A DNA stretch of 64,000 bases from Holothuria scabra (Eukaryota > Echinodermata > Holothuroidea > Aspidochirotida > Holothuriidae): contig CM074190.1 of assembly GCA_037179385.1 (NCBI GenBank), positions 8,271,784-8,335,783 on the forward strand, read 5' to 3'. Every line of letters starts with the position of its first letter. The stretch's first letter is position 1. A model generated the notes under the pieces. It did not search any database. It was not told the DNA's origin and saw nothing but the letters and a program-made list of their open reading frames with translations. This document shows positions 21,653 to 35,800 of the stretch, one piece after another. The translations under genes and the position numbers were made by a program.

Positions 21653-24600
21653 CAGAATACTACCTTTAAAGCCGTGTTGCTGAAGAGGTTGAAGGTCACC
21701 TACCAAGGAGCCGATAGCTTTATACTCAGCAGTGCAGTATGGCAGAAAAGAGCTTGTAAATGACAATTTGCCAAAATTAGGGGGAAATTCACAATTACAA
21801 AAATACTTTCTTTAACAATTTATGAATTTAAGACTGTATTATATGGCAGGGAATACCAGCTGTTAGAATAGTTACAAATATGACCATATTGATTGGTCAT
21901 TTCATTGCTAACTAGTTTGTTTTGACTAAGTCTGCTGGCCATAGTGACGGAGTATAAATTTAAAAATATGAAGTAAAAAAAATGTAATTTTTCTTAGCTG
22001 TAGTGTTATCCTGGGTTTTCCCCATTGATATATTTATGACAGAATTCCATCATGACTTATGACGGTGTTGGTGTTACATATATGAATATTCATTAACATG
22101 TTTGGCATATATATATATGGACTATTAACTTTAATTTACCTGTAGGCCACCAACCAGAATAATCAGGTGAGCAAGAATTTCAGTCTTTGAAGGTAATGAA
22201 ATTGTGATCACTTTGAAGACAATGCATTAGTTTTCTCTAGATATTAGTTTTATACAAAAATAGCACTTTAATATGTGTGTTTTACACAAGCTCATCCTGC
22301 ACAGAGAAGTATCAGTATGTCAGTGTGCTTTGAAGGTTGGTTGAATATTCTACCACAACTGGCAGTGAAATTTTAAGACACTGTCTTTCTGGTCAGAAAA
22401 TTCCAGCAGTTTTTGCTGTATGCTCTAGCAGAAGTGGATAACCTAATTTATTGGACAACAAGGGTTTACAAATATTATGTCCAAGTGATATAAGGTTTTT
22501 ACAATACATTGCATTTTAGGCAAGCACACAAAGGTAGAAGTTCTCTTTAGTTTAATACACAACCATGTAGGGGGAAGTCTGATTATTTTTGTCAAGTTCA
22601 TAATTATTATAAGCAATATTTTCCAACAAAACAGATCTTAAGGGTCTTCATTTTTTGTTTTATGGTCATGTGAGAGTTGCCACTTTACAAAGATTTTCAC
22701 TGTAATAACTGAAGGAAGTATATTAGAATGGCAGTGTCATCATCTCTACTAGCAGAAACACTACTGTAACCATTCCAGTAGACCTTGCAAATAGATGTCA
22801 CATGATATGATTTAAAGAGGGGCACTGCAGAAATAATGTAAACTTTGTATGCAATTAGCAGACTTCCAGGTGTACCCAACAGGTTATACATATCAGCTTT
22901 CTGCATTTGTTGCTTGGACGGAAAATATTGCATTGCCAACATAGCATACACAGAAAATGGTTCTAGCTATTATCAAAATATCAAGTCTCAACATAAAACT
23001 GCAGCAATAGCTTCTAAAAAGTTACACATTAGAAGGGTTGCAGTAGTTGCATCATTTGAAATTTTGAACGTTTGGGTGAACTAATTATTCTTGAGCAAAC
23101 AAAGAACAGGATTTTTATCTGCAAAGGAAATATTTTTTGAAAAGGCCATTTTACTGCCATATATCACTCTGCCTCATTCAATATTACTTTTAAAAGGAAT
23201 AAAGAATTTTCCCTGTAGACAAATTTTTTTTTGCAATATTTCTGTAGAAGTGGTTCCATGGCATCATATGGTGGAGCTCTATATTCATTCATTCATTATG
23301 TCAAAGATAATATCTCACAGTTTGTCCGTACCTCTGTTTGTGTGTTTCCTATATAATTAGGTGTATTCTCCCACACTGCATACCTACCAGGGTTGTATGT
23401 AGATGAGGGGCAGTGGGTAGTTTGAGAAGTGTATGGACTGATAGTAAGGAATGATATTGTCAGATGGTGAGGTATCAACTACAAGTGAGGGGGCAGGCAT
23501 CGGTTGCTACCTGGGGTAGGTTTCCCCCAGCATTCCCCCTTCATTTCATACACACCACAATATCCTTCTCCACTCAGTCATGTTTTCTCATGAACAGGTT
23601 TGCAGTGACATGACCCCTCTGAGTCTATAGTCTAATTATGCCCCAGTATTCTGTGAGAAGATTACATCTTTGTGAAATGCTCTGTGTCTGAATGAGTTTT
23701 TACTGCATTTCTCAAATATGCTGAGGTAGAAAGAATGCTTGAATTTTATGCAATTTACTTTTTAAGTTGATTATTTTTTTATCAAGTGAAGAAAATACCT
23801 CCCACATTGGTTATTTCTGAATTATCAATTATGTATTTTGTTGGAAAGCTATTACAGGAGAAATTGTCCTACCTTTCCATTTTTGAGGCCAGAAATAATG
23901 CTAAAGGGATATTTTCTGCAAAATTTAAACAGTTTTAACTTCATATTTAATAAAAATAAAGCAGGCTAAAACTAAGTTTTAGTGAAAATGTCACTGCAGT
24001 TAGTTTAATAGAGATTTATGGTCCAGTTTCCAACAGATTGGTTCAAGTCGAGCCAGCCGCAGCCTTTTTCCCAGTTGTGGCTCACTGGCTTGTTTGCTGC
24101 AATAGAAAGCAGTTTACCATATACATATGCATCCATTGATACAGGAACAGTGTGGAATGCACCAAATTCCTGGTAAAAGTAAAGCCTACTTTCAAATTCC
24201 CTTTTTCTATTTTTGTCCCTTTTTATTGGTCATTGTTTTGTTTTTGTCTTCCAGTGCATGAACTGTGAACATCTTTACTCAAGTCTACCTGTCATGTTTC
24301 ATTATTACAAGCAGAGTTGATATTTGTATAAGGTTTTGTATGAAAAACTCTGGAGTGAAGTTTGAAGCAGTTATGCATGAATGTAATATGCAATGTTCTT
24401 TGTTGAGATAATGTTTCACGTAACAAATCTTTGAAGCAGATTAGATTTTTTATAGCACAGATATATTGTGGATATATGTAATTTGTAGTTGGATAATTAT
24501 TGGAAGAAAACTGCTGTATTAAAAGCAGGATTGATTCTGGATATAGTTTGTACACATTGATGGTAAATCATTGTAGAAGTGATAAACTTCACACTTTATA

Positions 24601-26560
24601 CAGCCACTGGTTTGTGCAACTACCAGCCAAAAAAAAAAAAAACGTAGGTAGACCTCCCCCTTTTTTTATTTTAATTGAAGGAAGTACGTAAACAAGGGAG
24701 GGAGGTTGCAAGTAATGCACCAACAAGTGTCTTCATTCTATAGCTGCTATGTAGAACCTCTTTTTCACAGCATGAAAGCATTATACATTATGTGGACAGG
24801 TGAGTTTGGCCTGGACCTTGAAAGCAAGTTTTATTTTTGTTAAGGAAAAGTAGTAGAGCTTGTTTTTAGACCTTCTAAAATTCAACAAATTATTTATGTA
24901 ATTGTGTTTTGGATGGAGCTGATGAAGATTTTTGTTGGGATATGACTTGAGTTTACTGCGTGATGGCATTACCCCACATAGTAATTAATAATACTATAGT
25001 AAATGATTGTTGTAGGTCTTTGTAAGAAGTAGTGGGAGTTAGTTAGTAAATGCTATTGGGTAAATGTCACTTATGACATAGTGCTGAAGGTTCATTGACA
25101 GATTGTTGCATTTGAAGACCAAATCTTCTCGCCACAGAGAGGTCATTCGCTGTTTTCACCTCTAGCCCCTCAGAAAGCTGTCTTGAACATCTCTGTAAGG
25201 GCATTACCTGGAGAGAATAAAAGGCTCTAATGTGTAATCAGAACACTTTCTGTGTATGCACTTCGCTGTATGCTGAGAAACATAAGCTACTATGTAGCTT
25301 TTGAATGTGATTTGAGAAAGAGCAATACCAACAGGGAATTTTGCATTTTTGCTTTGAGCATATCACAAATGTAGGTGGGAGATAAGTGTCTGTTTTTTAA
25401 AAACAACAGAGAAAGGAAGAAAAAATAAATATTTGCCCCAAGTTTAAAAAATTTTTCCAACTGCAAATGAAGCAGCTTCAAAACTGCCCCCAAAACCTTA
25501 TTAACGCATCATAAAAGGTATAATAAACCTCCATACCAATCATACCTCGTTTAATAGTAATCTCTGATAGAAAAGCAAGATATATTTACTTAAAAGTTCA
25601 GTATTATGTAAGTTTGTCATGGATTTGGCTTCCCTGTTCCCAAGCATAGGGAGATGTAATGTTAAGGAAGATCCCAAAAGAGAATGGGTAAACTAGAGGA
25701 AAGGATTACCACCATTCTACTTATAATAGAAAAGTTGTGCCCTGCATCTCATTGCTTTTCTTATGTTGCCTCAATTTTTTTTTCCTTTTTTTTCCCCCTT
25801 TCACAAAGGCTGTTTTGTGGAGAGGGGGAGTCAAGGTAATTAATAAAGTCTTTTAAGTTTTTTATTGGAGTGCAATGACAAGCATCCCTAATAATGTGTT
25901 ATGGGTTGACAGTATTTCCTAAACGGGCATGACACAAATAGGTGTGTCGGTGATGTTGAAGTACGTTCTCTCTTCTGGCAAATACAAGAGCTATTATTGG
26001 TTCTTTACATAAAGCACATTTTTATTAAGTCCAAGAGTCTTATATAAGCCAAATATTAATGAGAGCTGATCCTCAGGACTGTAGACCTTATGTAACTGCC
26101 ATGGAGGTCAAAGTCTCCAATTATATTAAAAAAAAAGCTCTGTTGGTTTATTAAACCATGCTGCAAAAGTGTTTATGATGACTATTATTGGCTGCAGTTT
26201 GGGATGGGGACTAATAGGAACAAGAGTAAGGGTAAGGAGGAGTTTAGTCTGCTATGGTTTGTTCGTCTTTCCCCTTCATGTATTGCAATAAGTTGTGAGG
26301 CAAAGGCTAGGTCCTCTCCTAAAATGTAAATTGTGTAATTTATGAATGTATCTATGCGTTGCTCTGTTAAACTTGATCTTTATTTACATATGTACGGATT
26401 CATCCATGCACATGTTACCTGAATGCAGTATACAACATAGTGTTGTGTTTAATAACCCTAAGCATGTAATTTTAAGGGTATATTTCTCTTTAATTTGTAT
26501 AATATACAAACTTCATTATGTATTGTCTGTATATAAATTTTGCATTAAAAAAATCTAAAC
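21653..26560 (+). other. Probable 3' UTR of the kinase gene
   Basis: AT-rich non-coding sequence downstream of the stop. Candidate polyadenylation signals include AATAAA near 23949, 25215 and 25842, and ATTAAA at 26544-26549 followed by an A-run. The true end cannot be fixed from sequence. A reverse R1 repeat is embedded at 24020-24115. Confidence 0.5.
24020..24115 (-). repeat. Dispersed repeat R1 copy, reverse
   Basis: Reads GTTTCCAACAGATTGGTTC and CCAGTTGTGGCTCACTGGCT, the reverse complement of the R1 3' half. Confidence 0.75.
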
Positions 26561-28153
26561 AGCTAAATAGTGAGCCTTCGGAAACCTTGGACGGATTTTA
26601 CCAGTAAAATCCTTCAGTTTCTTAAAAACTTATGTGAAAGTGTAAGTGTAAGTGTGAACTTCAGTGTTCAAGCACTGAAGTTTGAGCATCACCAGGGAAG
26701 TAGTTTTATACTACACCTTGTAATAAAGGTAGCTAAAAACAAATCATCTCGTCTCCACTCTTTTCCAATTGTGAAAATGTTTAAAATAATTCTTTGGTAA
26801 GGAAAAATTTTCATTATTGTACTAGCAGCCTTTGCCACAATTTTTTAAGAAAATCTCCACTTATTTAAGCAAGAAATTTCAATCACAAACGACATTTTTG
26901 GCAATTCACAAATCTATGAAAATTTCCTTCTTCCCAATTTACAACTTATTAACAGCTAATAAACATGATTTCTCTTATAGAAGTTAAAATAGTTACATAC
27001 ATCTTATTAATTACAACCACTCAGCCTATCAAATGGTATTACTTTCAAACCTGTTTCGTAGTTGATAGAGGTACTTGTAAATGCACTTCAACATTTCTCC
27101 AAAATGCTGTGTTTTCCTACTTGTGCTTAACTCATTATTTCCAAAACACTCAAAAAAGATAGACTCCTTCCTATAAAGCACCACTGACAATACCAAAAGT
27201 ACTATACATAAAATTAATAGAGCAAAAAATTTATTGTTGTTGTAGGAAGTAGGTTGTATGATGTCCTCTCCAACAGCCAGAGTGATTTCGGCTGCTGGTA
27301 AAGCTTGTCGTAGGACCTTAGGTATGGAGGCAAAAAACCTTTAAACCACCTACTTTGTTTGGAGAGGGGTACACCTATGTTTTGGGGAGGGAAGGGGGAG
27401 GGTCTCTCACATTCACAGTCTCACTCAGACGTAACAGTTGGTCACAGCAGTACATGATGATCAAACCCATTGGAAAGTACCCCAGAGATACCTCAGCCCC
27501 ATCCTTCACTCCACTGTCTACTCTCTGGCAAGAGACAAAGATTTAAATCAACATGTACTACATACATTGCTTTACAGAATACATTTCTAGAAAAGAAGAG
27601 AAATTAACATGTAATTCCAAATACTAACATGAGTAAATTGACACATGAAGTCACATGACCCTACATATAGGTCTAATCACCTGACTGCATGCATCCAACC
27701 ATAATTGAGGTACTGCAAATGTCCAATCAGACTTTGAGGTGGGTCCATACAATTCAAAATGGCTACAAGACACTTGCTACATATAAGACTCGCCAGCAAA
27801 AATTACCCAACAAACCAGAACTGCTTTAAGGCAGAAAATTCTGGACAAATTTGATTCAAAGAGGGGTCCTTATCAAAAACATAAAGATGCCCGTAAATTC
27901 TTATGATTATACCAAAAGACTTGCAGTAACAGGTTTACTGCCCATTTTACCATGAAAGTGATCAAAATTGGAAAAATTTTTAAACAATTACTATAAAATA
28001 AATTCAACACACAAAATGTCAATTAACAAAAGTTAACCAACCATGCCATATGCATACCATACAGCGAAAGATATGATTTTTAAATGTACATTTTTCCCTT
28101 TTTTAGACATATAATTTGAAGAAAGAAACACAGCCAATCAGGTTGTTTCATCA

Positions 28154-28262
28154 GTCCCTCCCTCTATAGTGGATTTATATATCATTCCAGCTCAACCCAG
28201 CTCCTTGTAAGAGTTTTATGGATGAGCCTTCATCCTGATACACTGGTAGAGGAGGGGACTGG
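28154..28262 (-). promoter_or_regulatory. SELENOT: Candidate SECIS element of SELENOT
   Basis: A SECIS in the 3' UTR recruits SBP2/EFSec so that UGA is read as selenocysteine. On the - strand there is a core ATGA (28233-28230), 12 nt later an AAAA run in the apical region, and a 3' core GGAATGAT (28188-28181). Between the cores, GCTCA pairs with TGAGC, with CC/GG beyond. Below the cores a long basal helix forms: CCTCCTCTA..AGTG on the 5' side pairs with CACTATAGAGGGAGG on the 3' side. The order and spacing fit the eukaryotic SECIS consensus. It lies about 1.5 kb past the stop, which is far but permissible. No folding program was run. Confidence 0.62.
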
Positions 28263-28544
28263 TGTCCAAAAATATCCTGAGAGGCTGCCTACCACCATCT
28301 GAGATAGTTGATGGGGAGGAATGAAATCTGGAAGAAAAAGAAGATAAAAATATTGAAAACATCTGGAAATAGAACACAACGGAACTTGCCACATCCAAAT
28401 GTTAAAATTTTCAAGGAATTTTCATGAAATGTTTCAGTTTGTTGTGGAAGCAGGATGATTTTGAACAATACAAATAAAGCGATGTGGAAAACCTGCAAAA
28501 GGTTAGTAATTGCAAAGTTTAAATTTATTATCAGTATAATTCAT

Positions 28545-28640
28545 GTTCAAGTTTGGTGGTTTCCCTTTAGTCTCCTTTTACGATAGGCAGGAAATACCAT
28601 GGGCATATTCTACAACCCCTGCCCACATGGGGCATGAAAT
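28545..28640 (+). repeat. Dispersed repeat R2 copy
   Basis: TTTCCCTTTAGTCTCCTTTT, GGCAGGAAATACCATGGGCA and TATTCTACAACCCCTGCCCA match the other R2 copies. Confidence 0.65.
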
Positions 28641-29280
28641 ACCTGCACTGGCAACAGACAGGGTTACTGGTTGAATCACATTTGTCAAAGCTGAAGGAAA
28701 CATAACAAAGACTTTGTCAAATTCATCCCTTATAGTTTGTATGCAGATATCATAAAGACGTCAAGTTTTTCGAAATGTTAATTATGGAAAGTAATTCAAT
28801 CAACTATTGTCAGCGAGGTGAAAGAGACATTAACATGTAGCCTGTGGAGAGAGTTATGCTCTAGCGAGGCAACCACTTCCTCACATTGACTCCACCCCTT
28901 ACTAACGCTGATGATGTGTGCATTCATTCCCATTAAGTTATTTTAGGGTAGTAAATGAGATTGTTTAAAAAGTGACCAGACTATTGCACTGTACTACATT
29001 TACATAGAGTGTGTATGGGTCTGCCACTAACAGTTTTGCAGCAAGAATTTATTTCCACTTCAGTCAGTGAAAATTAAAATGTTGTATTTTTCACTGTTCA
29101 CTGTAGACATCAACAATTGTTGGGCTGAAGTAGTTTGACCAATCAGGTGTCAGCAATTTTGCAAGTTAGATAAAAAGAGGGGTACTAGATATCTGCAACT
29201 GTGGGCTAGCCAGTCAGGTAATTTCCACTGGCAAGAATGAAAGTTGCCCAAACTTTAAAGTTTGTTAAGTGAAGAATTTG

Positions 29281-29328
<48 letters not shown>

Positions 29329-29329
29329 A
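29281..29329. repeat. (CAT)n microsatellite, about 16 units
   Basis: A pure TCA/CAT trinucleotide run, in the SELENOT 3' UTR if that UTR extends this far. Confidence 0.98.
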
Positions 29330-29404
29330 TGTAAGAGTTAGCCAAAGGTCATTTCGTTGATGAATCAGTTAATTAGCTGTGAATAAAAGTTCCTTTGGTA
29401 TGCT

Positions 29405-29490
29405 TTCATCTAACTTTTTCATAGCTCAGTTTCTAACCAATTGGTTTAAGCCTGGCTAGACACAGCCTTTTTTTTCAGTTGTGACTCACT
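29405..29490 (-). repeat. Dispersed repeat R1 copy, reverse
   Basis: AGCTCAGTTTCTAACCAATT, GGTTTAAGCCTGGCTAG and CAGTTGTGACTCACT are the reverse complement of R1. Confidence 0.75.
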
Positions 29491-29753
29491 TTAACTTTAA
29501 GGAACTATGAAAGTCCAGTTTGAATACAGAAATTACTGTAGGGTGCAGGTTGCTCACATTATAATGGGTCCATACTCATACCCTGTTTCTTACTTACCTG
29601 CCTGCCAAGTATGATCCCAAAAGATTAATTTTTACATCTAGGGCATAACAGGGTTACATTTTTAGCTCAAACCAGCTCAAAGAGCTGGGTACAAAGCAGG
29701 GTACATTTTAAATTTCTGCAAAATGGTTCCATCAAATTTGAAACACATACCTG

Positions 29754-29875
29754 TTAGGACTGGATTGATTGCTTGTTGGGGTCAAAGGTCATCTGCATGT
29801 TTTGCTCCAAGATGTGTACAAGTTCATGATATTGAGGCACCTTCCCAGACTCAAGTTTAGACCAGATAGGCATAT
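29754..29875 (-). CDS. SELENOT: SELENOT exon 4 and stop
   Basis: 122 nt: DMPIWSKLESGKVPQYHELV then HILEQNMQMTFDPNKQSIQS and TAA at 29756-29754. Acceptor TTTTTACAG. Confidence 0.95.
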
Positions 29876-32800
29876 CTGTAAAAAGAGGGAGAAAAAATAG
29901 TGTTTCATCAGCCACTAGTTTACCTTTGGTATTTAATGCCCAAATATCCATGGTGATCAGATTCTACAAAAAGGCCTTGAAATTTTGCAGTGTGCAAGCA
30001 CAGTCACATGCAATCATTCACCTGAAATCACTCTGGCAAACTGCAATATTTTGAAAACCCTAATGAAAAATGTGAACTCAGATTAATGTATTTACATTTC
30101 ATTAAAAGCACACCTTCCACACATTTTTGAGGTCAGTTCTCTCACACCAAAAAGTTCCACTTCTCCAAAGTTACTTAAAGCCCTTCCACAGCTGTCTAGA
30201 ACCCCTCCTCATCCAGACACCCTCTCAGTTTATTGCTTCCGGGTGAGTACACAAGACCTCAATGTGTAAAACAAACTTAAGTACCTTGTAGTTTTGAACT
30301 TGCTGTCTAACAAAGAACTGTGCCAATTGTGAGATTTTTGTAGACTACTACAAAAATTGTACTTTGGGGTGAGAGCTGACTGCCTTTAATTTCATGAGGA
30401 GTGTGATTTGTAGCACCCCTGGAAAATCCTAAACTCAGGACCTGGGATATGTAGAAGTCATCTTAATTTATTCATTGTCAGCAACATTTAGGGTTAGAAT
30501 CTTGTCTAAAAGAGTATTCTTTTTTGATTTCTCTAAGACTGTTTCCACCTACTGGGTTTCTTTGGTGAGAGGAAGAAGATGGGTCACACGCATGCCCTAG
30601 TGTACAAACAAGTATGCAATGTGATAATAAACGAACCTTGAATCTTGCTATGCAAGACATGGTTATTTGAGATTATCTACAGGCAAGCTCACTACCCAAT
30701 TTTTGGATCAAGAATCAGTTTTGGTCCATTATCATACTTTCTCAGATCGTTTCAGTATGCACCTCTTTAGACATACATGACATCTAACAACACAGAATGA
30801 TCTATATCATCCACTTCACAATATTCATGAGCCTAATTTGAGGTTATTTCTCAACTGTTCATTGGTTTTCACAATAATACTCATAATGCCAGGTCAAGCT
30901 AAGACTGCAATGTTCTATGATGTTCTCACTTTTATACGGTATGCCAATGATGTTTCTCTCCACCCCCCCTCCCAGGGTGCAGTTAAGCTTTAAAAACCAT
31001 CACACACTACAACCCCACTGACTTTGGCCTTGTCCTGGTGTCCAATGCATGGGACTACTTGGAACTCTGTTGAACGTTTAAAAGCAGGGCTGTCAAACAT
31101 GTTCATTCCCTGTGAATGGATTACAATTATTTCATAGGAAAGGAGAAAAAGTTCCCACAATTCTCCCAACATTTTCATGAAACAGAAAAGGGAAATTTTT
31201 GCTCACTAGACAAGGTTGAAGTTTCTTCAAGAAGCAGTATTGGCCAATACGTCAAAATTCAAAGGGTTACACTTTTATGTGTGATGTGTGTCAGCTGAAG
31301 AGAAAGGTCACACAGGCATGTGCAGACACAAACTTCAAACTCTTCTATTGCCCAAATTTCCTGGGAAGAGGACTCCCAGCTTTTGAATGTTTTCCACCCA
31401 TGATTCAAATGCTCTTTTGATAAACAAAGAATTCTTGTGAAAGTTGACAGACATTGGCACAAAAAGTGCAACTAATATATTGCGCTGGATACACATCAAC
31501 CAAAAAGGCAAAACTCCCTTTCAATGAGAGAAATCTCTATCTCGGATCCCTGTTGAATCTCAGATCCCTGTTGAATCTCGGAGAAACTGAAATATCTTGT
31601 ACATGGTGATCCTGCCATATCCCTGGAGGCAATAGCACAATATGTGACTGGTGACTTCTAGTAGAAGGGAGACAAGATCTTGAACTATCAATGCCAAGCT
31701 GGCAATACAACTTGCCTTACCTACTATTTAGAGTTAAATCTATCTCCTAGAAACAAAATGTTTCAGGGTCTAATCATTTAGATCAATATAATACAAAAAA
31801 AATTCATTTAAAAAAATCTCTTGCAATCCATTCTATTCATGATCTACAATGCTCAAGATATGTTTCATTTGTCAAGCCAAAAAGGAAGTTGAACTCTAGT
31901 AAACTAAGCATGCTGCCATTACTCACCGTTGAGTGATATCTCAAAGGCTCCAGTGGAGATCAGTTGTGTTTCAATAGCATTACTTATGAAAAAGAGCATC
32001 ATGCAGGCATAGATCTGTTAAAAAAGAAGGCAGGGAACCAAATAAGTCATTGCTATAGCATATTTAATACATGAATAATGACAACAATAAAAAGCACTTA
32101 TACAGCGCATAAATGTTAAATACATCTCAATGCACTTTTCAGAGGAGACAACAAATACGTAAATTACATAGGAAATGCCAATTTTGACAACAAGTGGCAC
32201 TTAGGATGGGTTTAAAGGTGTTAAGAGTAGATAAATGCCTTATATGATAGGACTATAGATTCAAAGATACGGTGCAATAATTTAAAAGGCCCTCTGGCAA
32301 CAAGTACTGGTTCTAAAGAGAAGAGTCTTAAAGAGATTTTGAAAACCTGAATGCAATAACCTAGTTGGGTATATGGAGTAATTAATTCCATATGATAGTC
32401 TGGCAACATATGATGAAGAACTTTGAAGGTAGGATTTAAAAGTTTGTACATAATCCTCTGATTGAGAGGCAGCCAGTGAAGGTCACAAATGACTGAAGTA
32501 ATGAATAAGGAGAGCCTCACATTCTGACTACACTGAAATTTTGAATTTTTTTTTCTATGCTAGACCAATGTCCCCTTGTGGGCTGGGGGTTGTAGAATAT
32601 GTCCATGGTATTCCCTGCCTGTTGTAAGAGACAACTAAACAGGAGGACTTGCACAGTATCTGAACTTTATTACACTATATAACACATGCGTGTTGGTGTG
32701 TCTTTAAGTCTTCAAACTAACAAGCTAGACCAATGTGTAGCTTGTAATACCATGATCAGAAGTCATAATTACACCATTACACCATTTAATAAGCTGGTAG

Positions 32801-35800
32801 AATGTTTTCTTTTTTTTCTACTTTCTTTGTTATTTTTATAGCTGTCTCTATCTGTTTGTTCCTCTTTTTTTTATTTTTTTGTAAATGAGCTAAATGTGCT
32901 TACCTACTTGCCTGTATATGTTAATTCATTTGTCAAGGGGGTCACTTGTTGTCTGTACATGTTTATCAGTCTCCTAAGTAGGACTATTTGTTCAAGTTCC
33001 TGCCTTTTTGTCCCCTTTCACTTTCTTGCTGTATAAACCTTGTTGTCTAATTTTTATGTACAACACTGTGGAAATAAACTGAATGACTATTTAACTATAA
33101 CATCATACAGTCAGTTGTTGGATTACAACAGACAAGACACTGTTAAGAGTGTTCACTTTATAGCCAACTTAGTTACACTTAACCACTACTTCTCACAATA
33201 TTCAATACTAATGTGTGACTATTTTTATGAAAGGCCTCAACCAACCAGCAATTTACAAAACATAGTTTCAAATTTCTTCTCGAAGAGGAATGGATGGGTT
33301 CATGTCTATTATGTGAACAAACCTAAATTGCCTTGCATTTTACACTAAATGACATGAAAATGATGGTAGGTCTCTTGGAATAACTGAATATTTAGTTTTC
33401 TTTTTTTCTTTATACAATGTCTAACTAAATTCACAAACCTTATTTTCGACAGCCCAATTCCAGGCACTTGGAGTGTCCATGTTCAGATGGGGGAATGGGT
33501 TCTTGCCTGTTGCTACAAGAAAAATAGCTGCCAGTTTCAGCATGCCTAATGCACCAGCAAGGTATCTTCTGACAATATGAGCATCAAAGTTGAAACCCTC
33601 TATGGTCAAGCCTGGATACTGCTGGTGCAGTCTACTGGCATATTGCTGAAACAGGTTGCGGTACCCTCATGATACACTGCAGAGAAAAGACAAAAAAAAA
33701 AGAATTTATCACCTTTGGCCTGGACATTCTTCAAACTTATAAACCTTTGATTTTACATTCAAAAATTCATGGCAATGTTAAAGGAGTACTGTAGCTGGCG
33801 AAACTCAGGAGCCATTACCTGTTACAGAATTGTATTTGTGAAAAACTGGTATCATAGGTTGAAGTTCATGACTTACTCAAACCTACTGTCAGACAGTATG
33901 CAGAATTCACCATTCTTTGTAATTTAAAAGCAAACCTGTGGATTCCCAGGTCATCATAACTGCCAGCATCCCACACAGACTTGCTTAGTCTTGATTCTCT
34001 TTACCTTGCAGCAGTGCATGCACTTCAATGTGACAATGTACGCTGCTCCCTCAACCACATGGTCCAACTTGATCATTGACTTTGAAACAATGATCAAGTT
34101 TAAATAACAAGTCTCTTAGCTATTTGTGATAAGTGAATTTGAAGATTGCACAAATTGATGAAAGAAACAAAACATTGTAAAAGGAAACTAAGTCTTTTGT
34201 TACGGTGGGAAGCATACCAGTTCTGAGAAATTAATGTTTAATGGCAATTTCCAAAATCCCCACAGTAGGTGACATTGGGACTGGAATGGTGCAAAATGAT
34301 TACTAAGTGTTGTTCACCTGATACTAATTGGTAGAAAGATGCTACAGTCTTTGTTCCTTCATCTTCTTCATGCAAACTTACAACATGTTATCATTTTTAT
34401 CAATCCCTTTTCCTATGATCATTTGCGCCCTTCCCCCCCTCCTCCCCCTGACTTGGTGTGCTTCACTTCTTATCTATCAAGGGCATTTTTGAGGAGGGTA
34501 AATTTCTCTCCTCAAAGAACCCAGAAGAGCAAAGTAGTTTGTGAGCTTTCCAAATTGTTTCGTAGGGAAGAACAATTTCAAAGTATTTACAACCCAAGGA
34601 GAGGAATTCATTGCTCATGTTTTTTATAAATCAAGGCCTACAGTATCTCAATCCCTCAAATGCTTGAAGTCTGATATTTTAGGGGGATTTCATTACTTTA
34701 AGTGTAACAGCCCTATTCATTCTGAGAGTGCAGAAAAAGAAAAAAATAGTGTAACAGTAGGGTAGGGCTGTTGCGAGTGAACTGGAATGTTGCTCCAAGT
34801 TCATTGCAGAACTACTCAGATGCAAACACACCAAGTCCCTACAACATCTTCAAGTTTAAACACTGAATTAACACAGTCACTCAAATTTTCAAAGTTTCAC
34901 ATTTAAAAGATACCATTTACCAGTCTAATAAGTCTGTACTGGCAATCAAAATCAAATTTCTCAATTTTGGAATTAGTCACCGACCAACAAATAGAAAATT
35001 TACAAGTTGAAATAATTCCAAGATGTGGTGACCTTTAATAATTACTCATGTTTGGTTATGAATTAGAACTGAAATATTCAATGCCAACCAACAGTTCCAA
35101 ATGCTGTATAAAGGCCATTCATTAAAATAAGCTAGATCAAATGTTGACAATGTAACATCACTCCAATTTGAGTGTTACATTAGCAACAATTAATGTTATC
35201 CATTGTTCTCCAGATATAGATCTAGTTATCTCATATCTTAAGACTTACAGTTTAGAAACTTGGCAGACATTAAACACCTTCACTTTTTTCTTGGCTATAA
35301 AATTGAACTTTTGTGATGTCTGTCCCCTAGTAATTATGTTAGAATTTCACTTTTTACCTTGGCTATAAAATTGAACTTTTAGTGATGTCTGTCCCCTAGC
35401 ACTTATTTTAGCAAAAAATTAAATTAGCAACAAACAATTTTGCAGTAGTTACACAGAAAATAATTTAGACCTTTTTTATTGCTTTGGGGATAATGTTTTT
35501 GGCACATAGATCATCACATTCATGTCCAAGTGTTTAATGTAAGACTGACAGTTTTGGACAGAAAAGTTGTATTCCCAACAACAACAGTGCTGTATTTTCT
35601 GATCAAACTGAATTATCATCAATTGGGGAAAACATCATCGTAATTACTTATATCATGCTAATACGTTTTACCTATGACACTAATCTGATAGAGAACTGAA
35701 AGTTTGAAAATCTTTCCCCTTTTAGTTTTAGTGAGCAAAGCAATAAAAGTAGACATAATTGTTGCTAATATAACTATACATTATTTCACTGCGATTTCTT

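Larger units (their letters stand above)
27230..29753 (-). other. SELENOT: Probable 3' UTR of SELENOT
   Basis: Downstream of the SELENOT stop on the - strand. It contains the SECIS-like hairpin (28154-28262), a (CAT)n tract, and R1 and R2 repeats. The first AATAAA past the SECIS on this strand is at 27230-27235. The extent is inferred. Confidence 0.45.
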
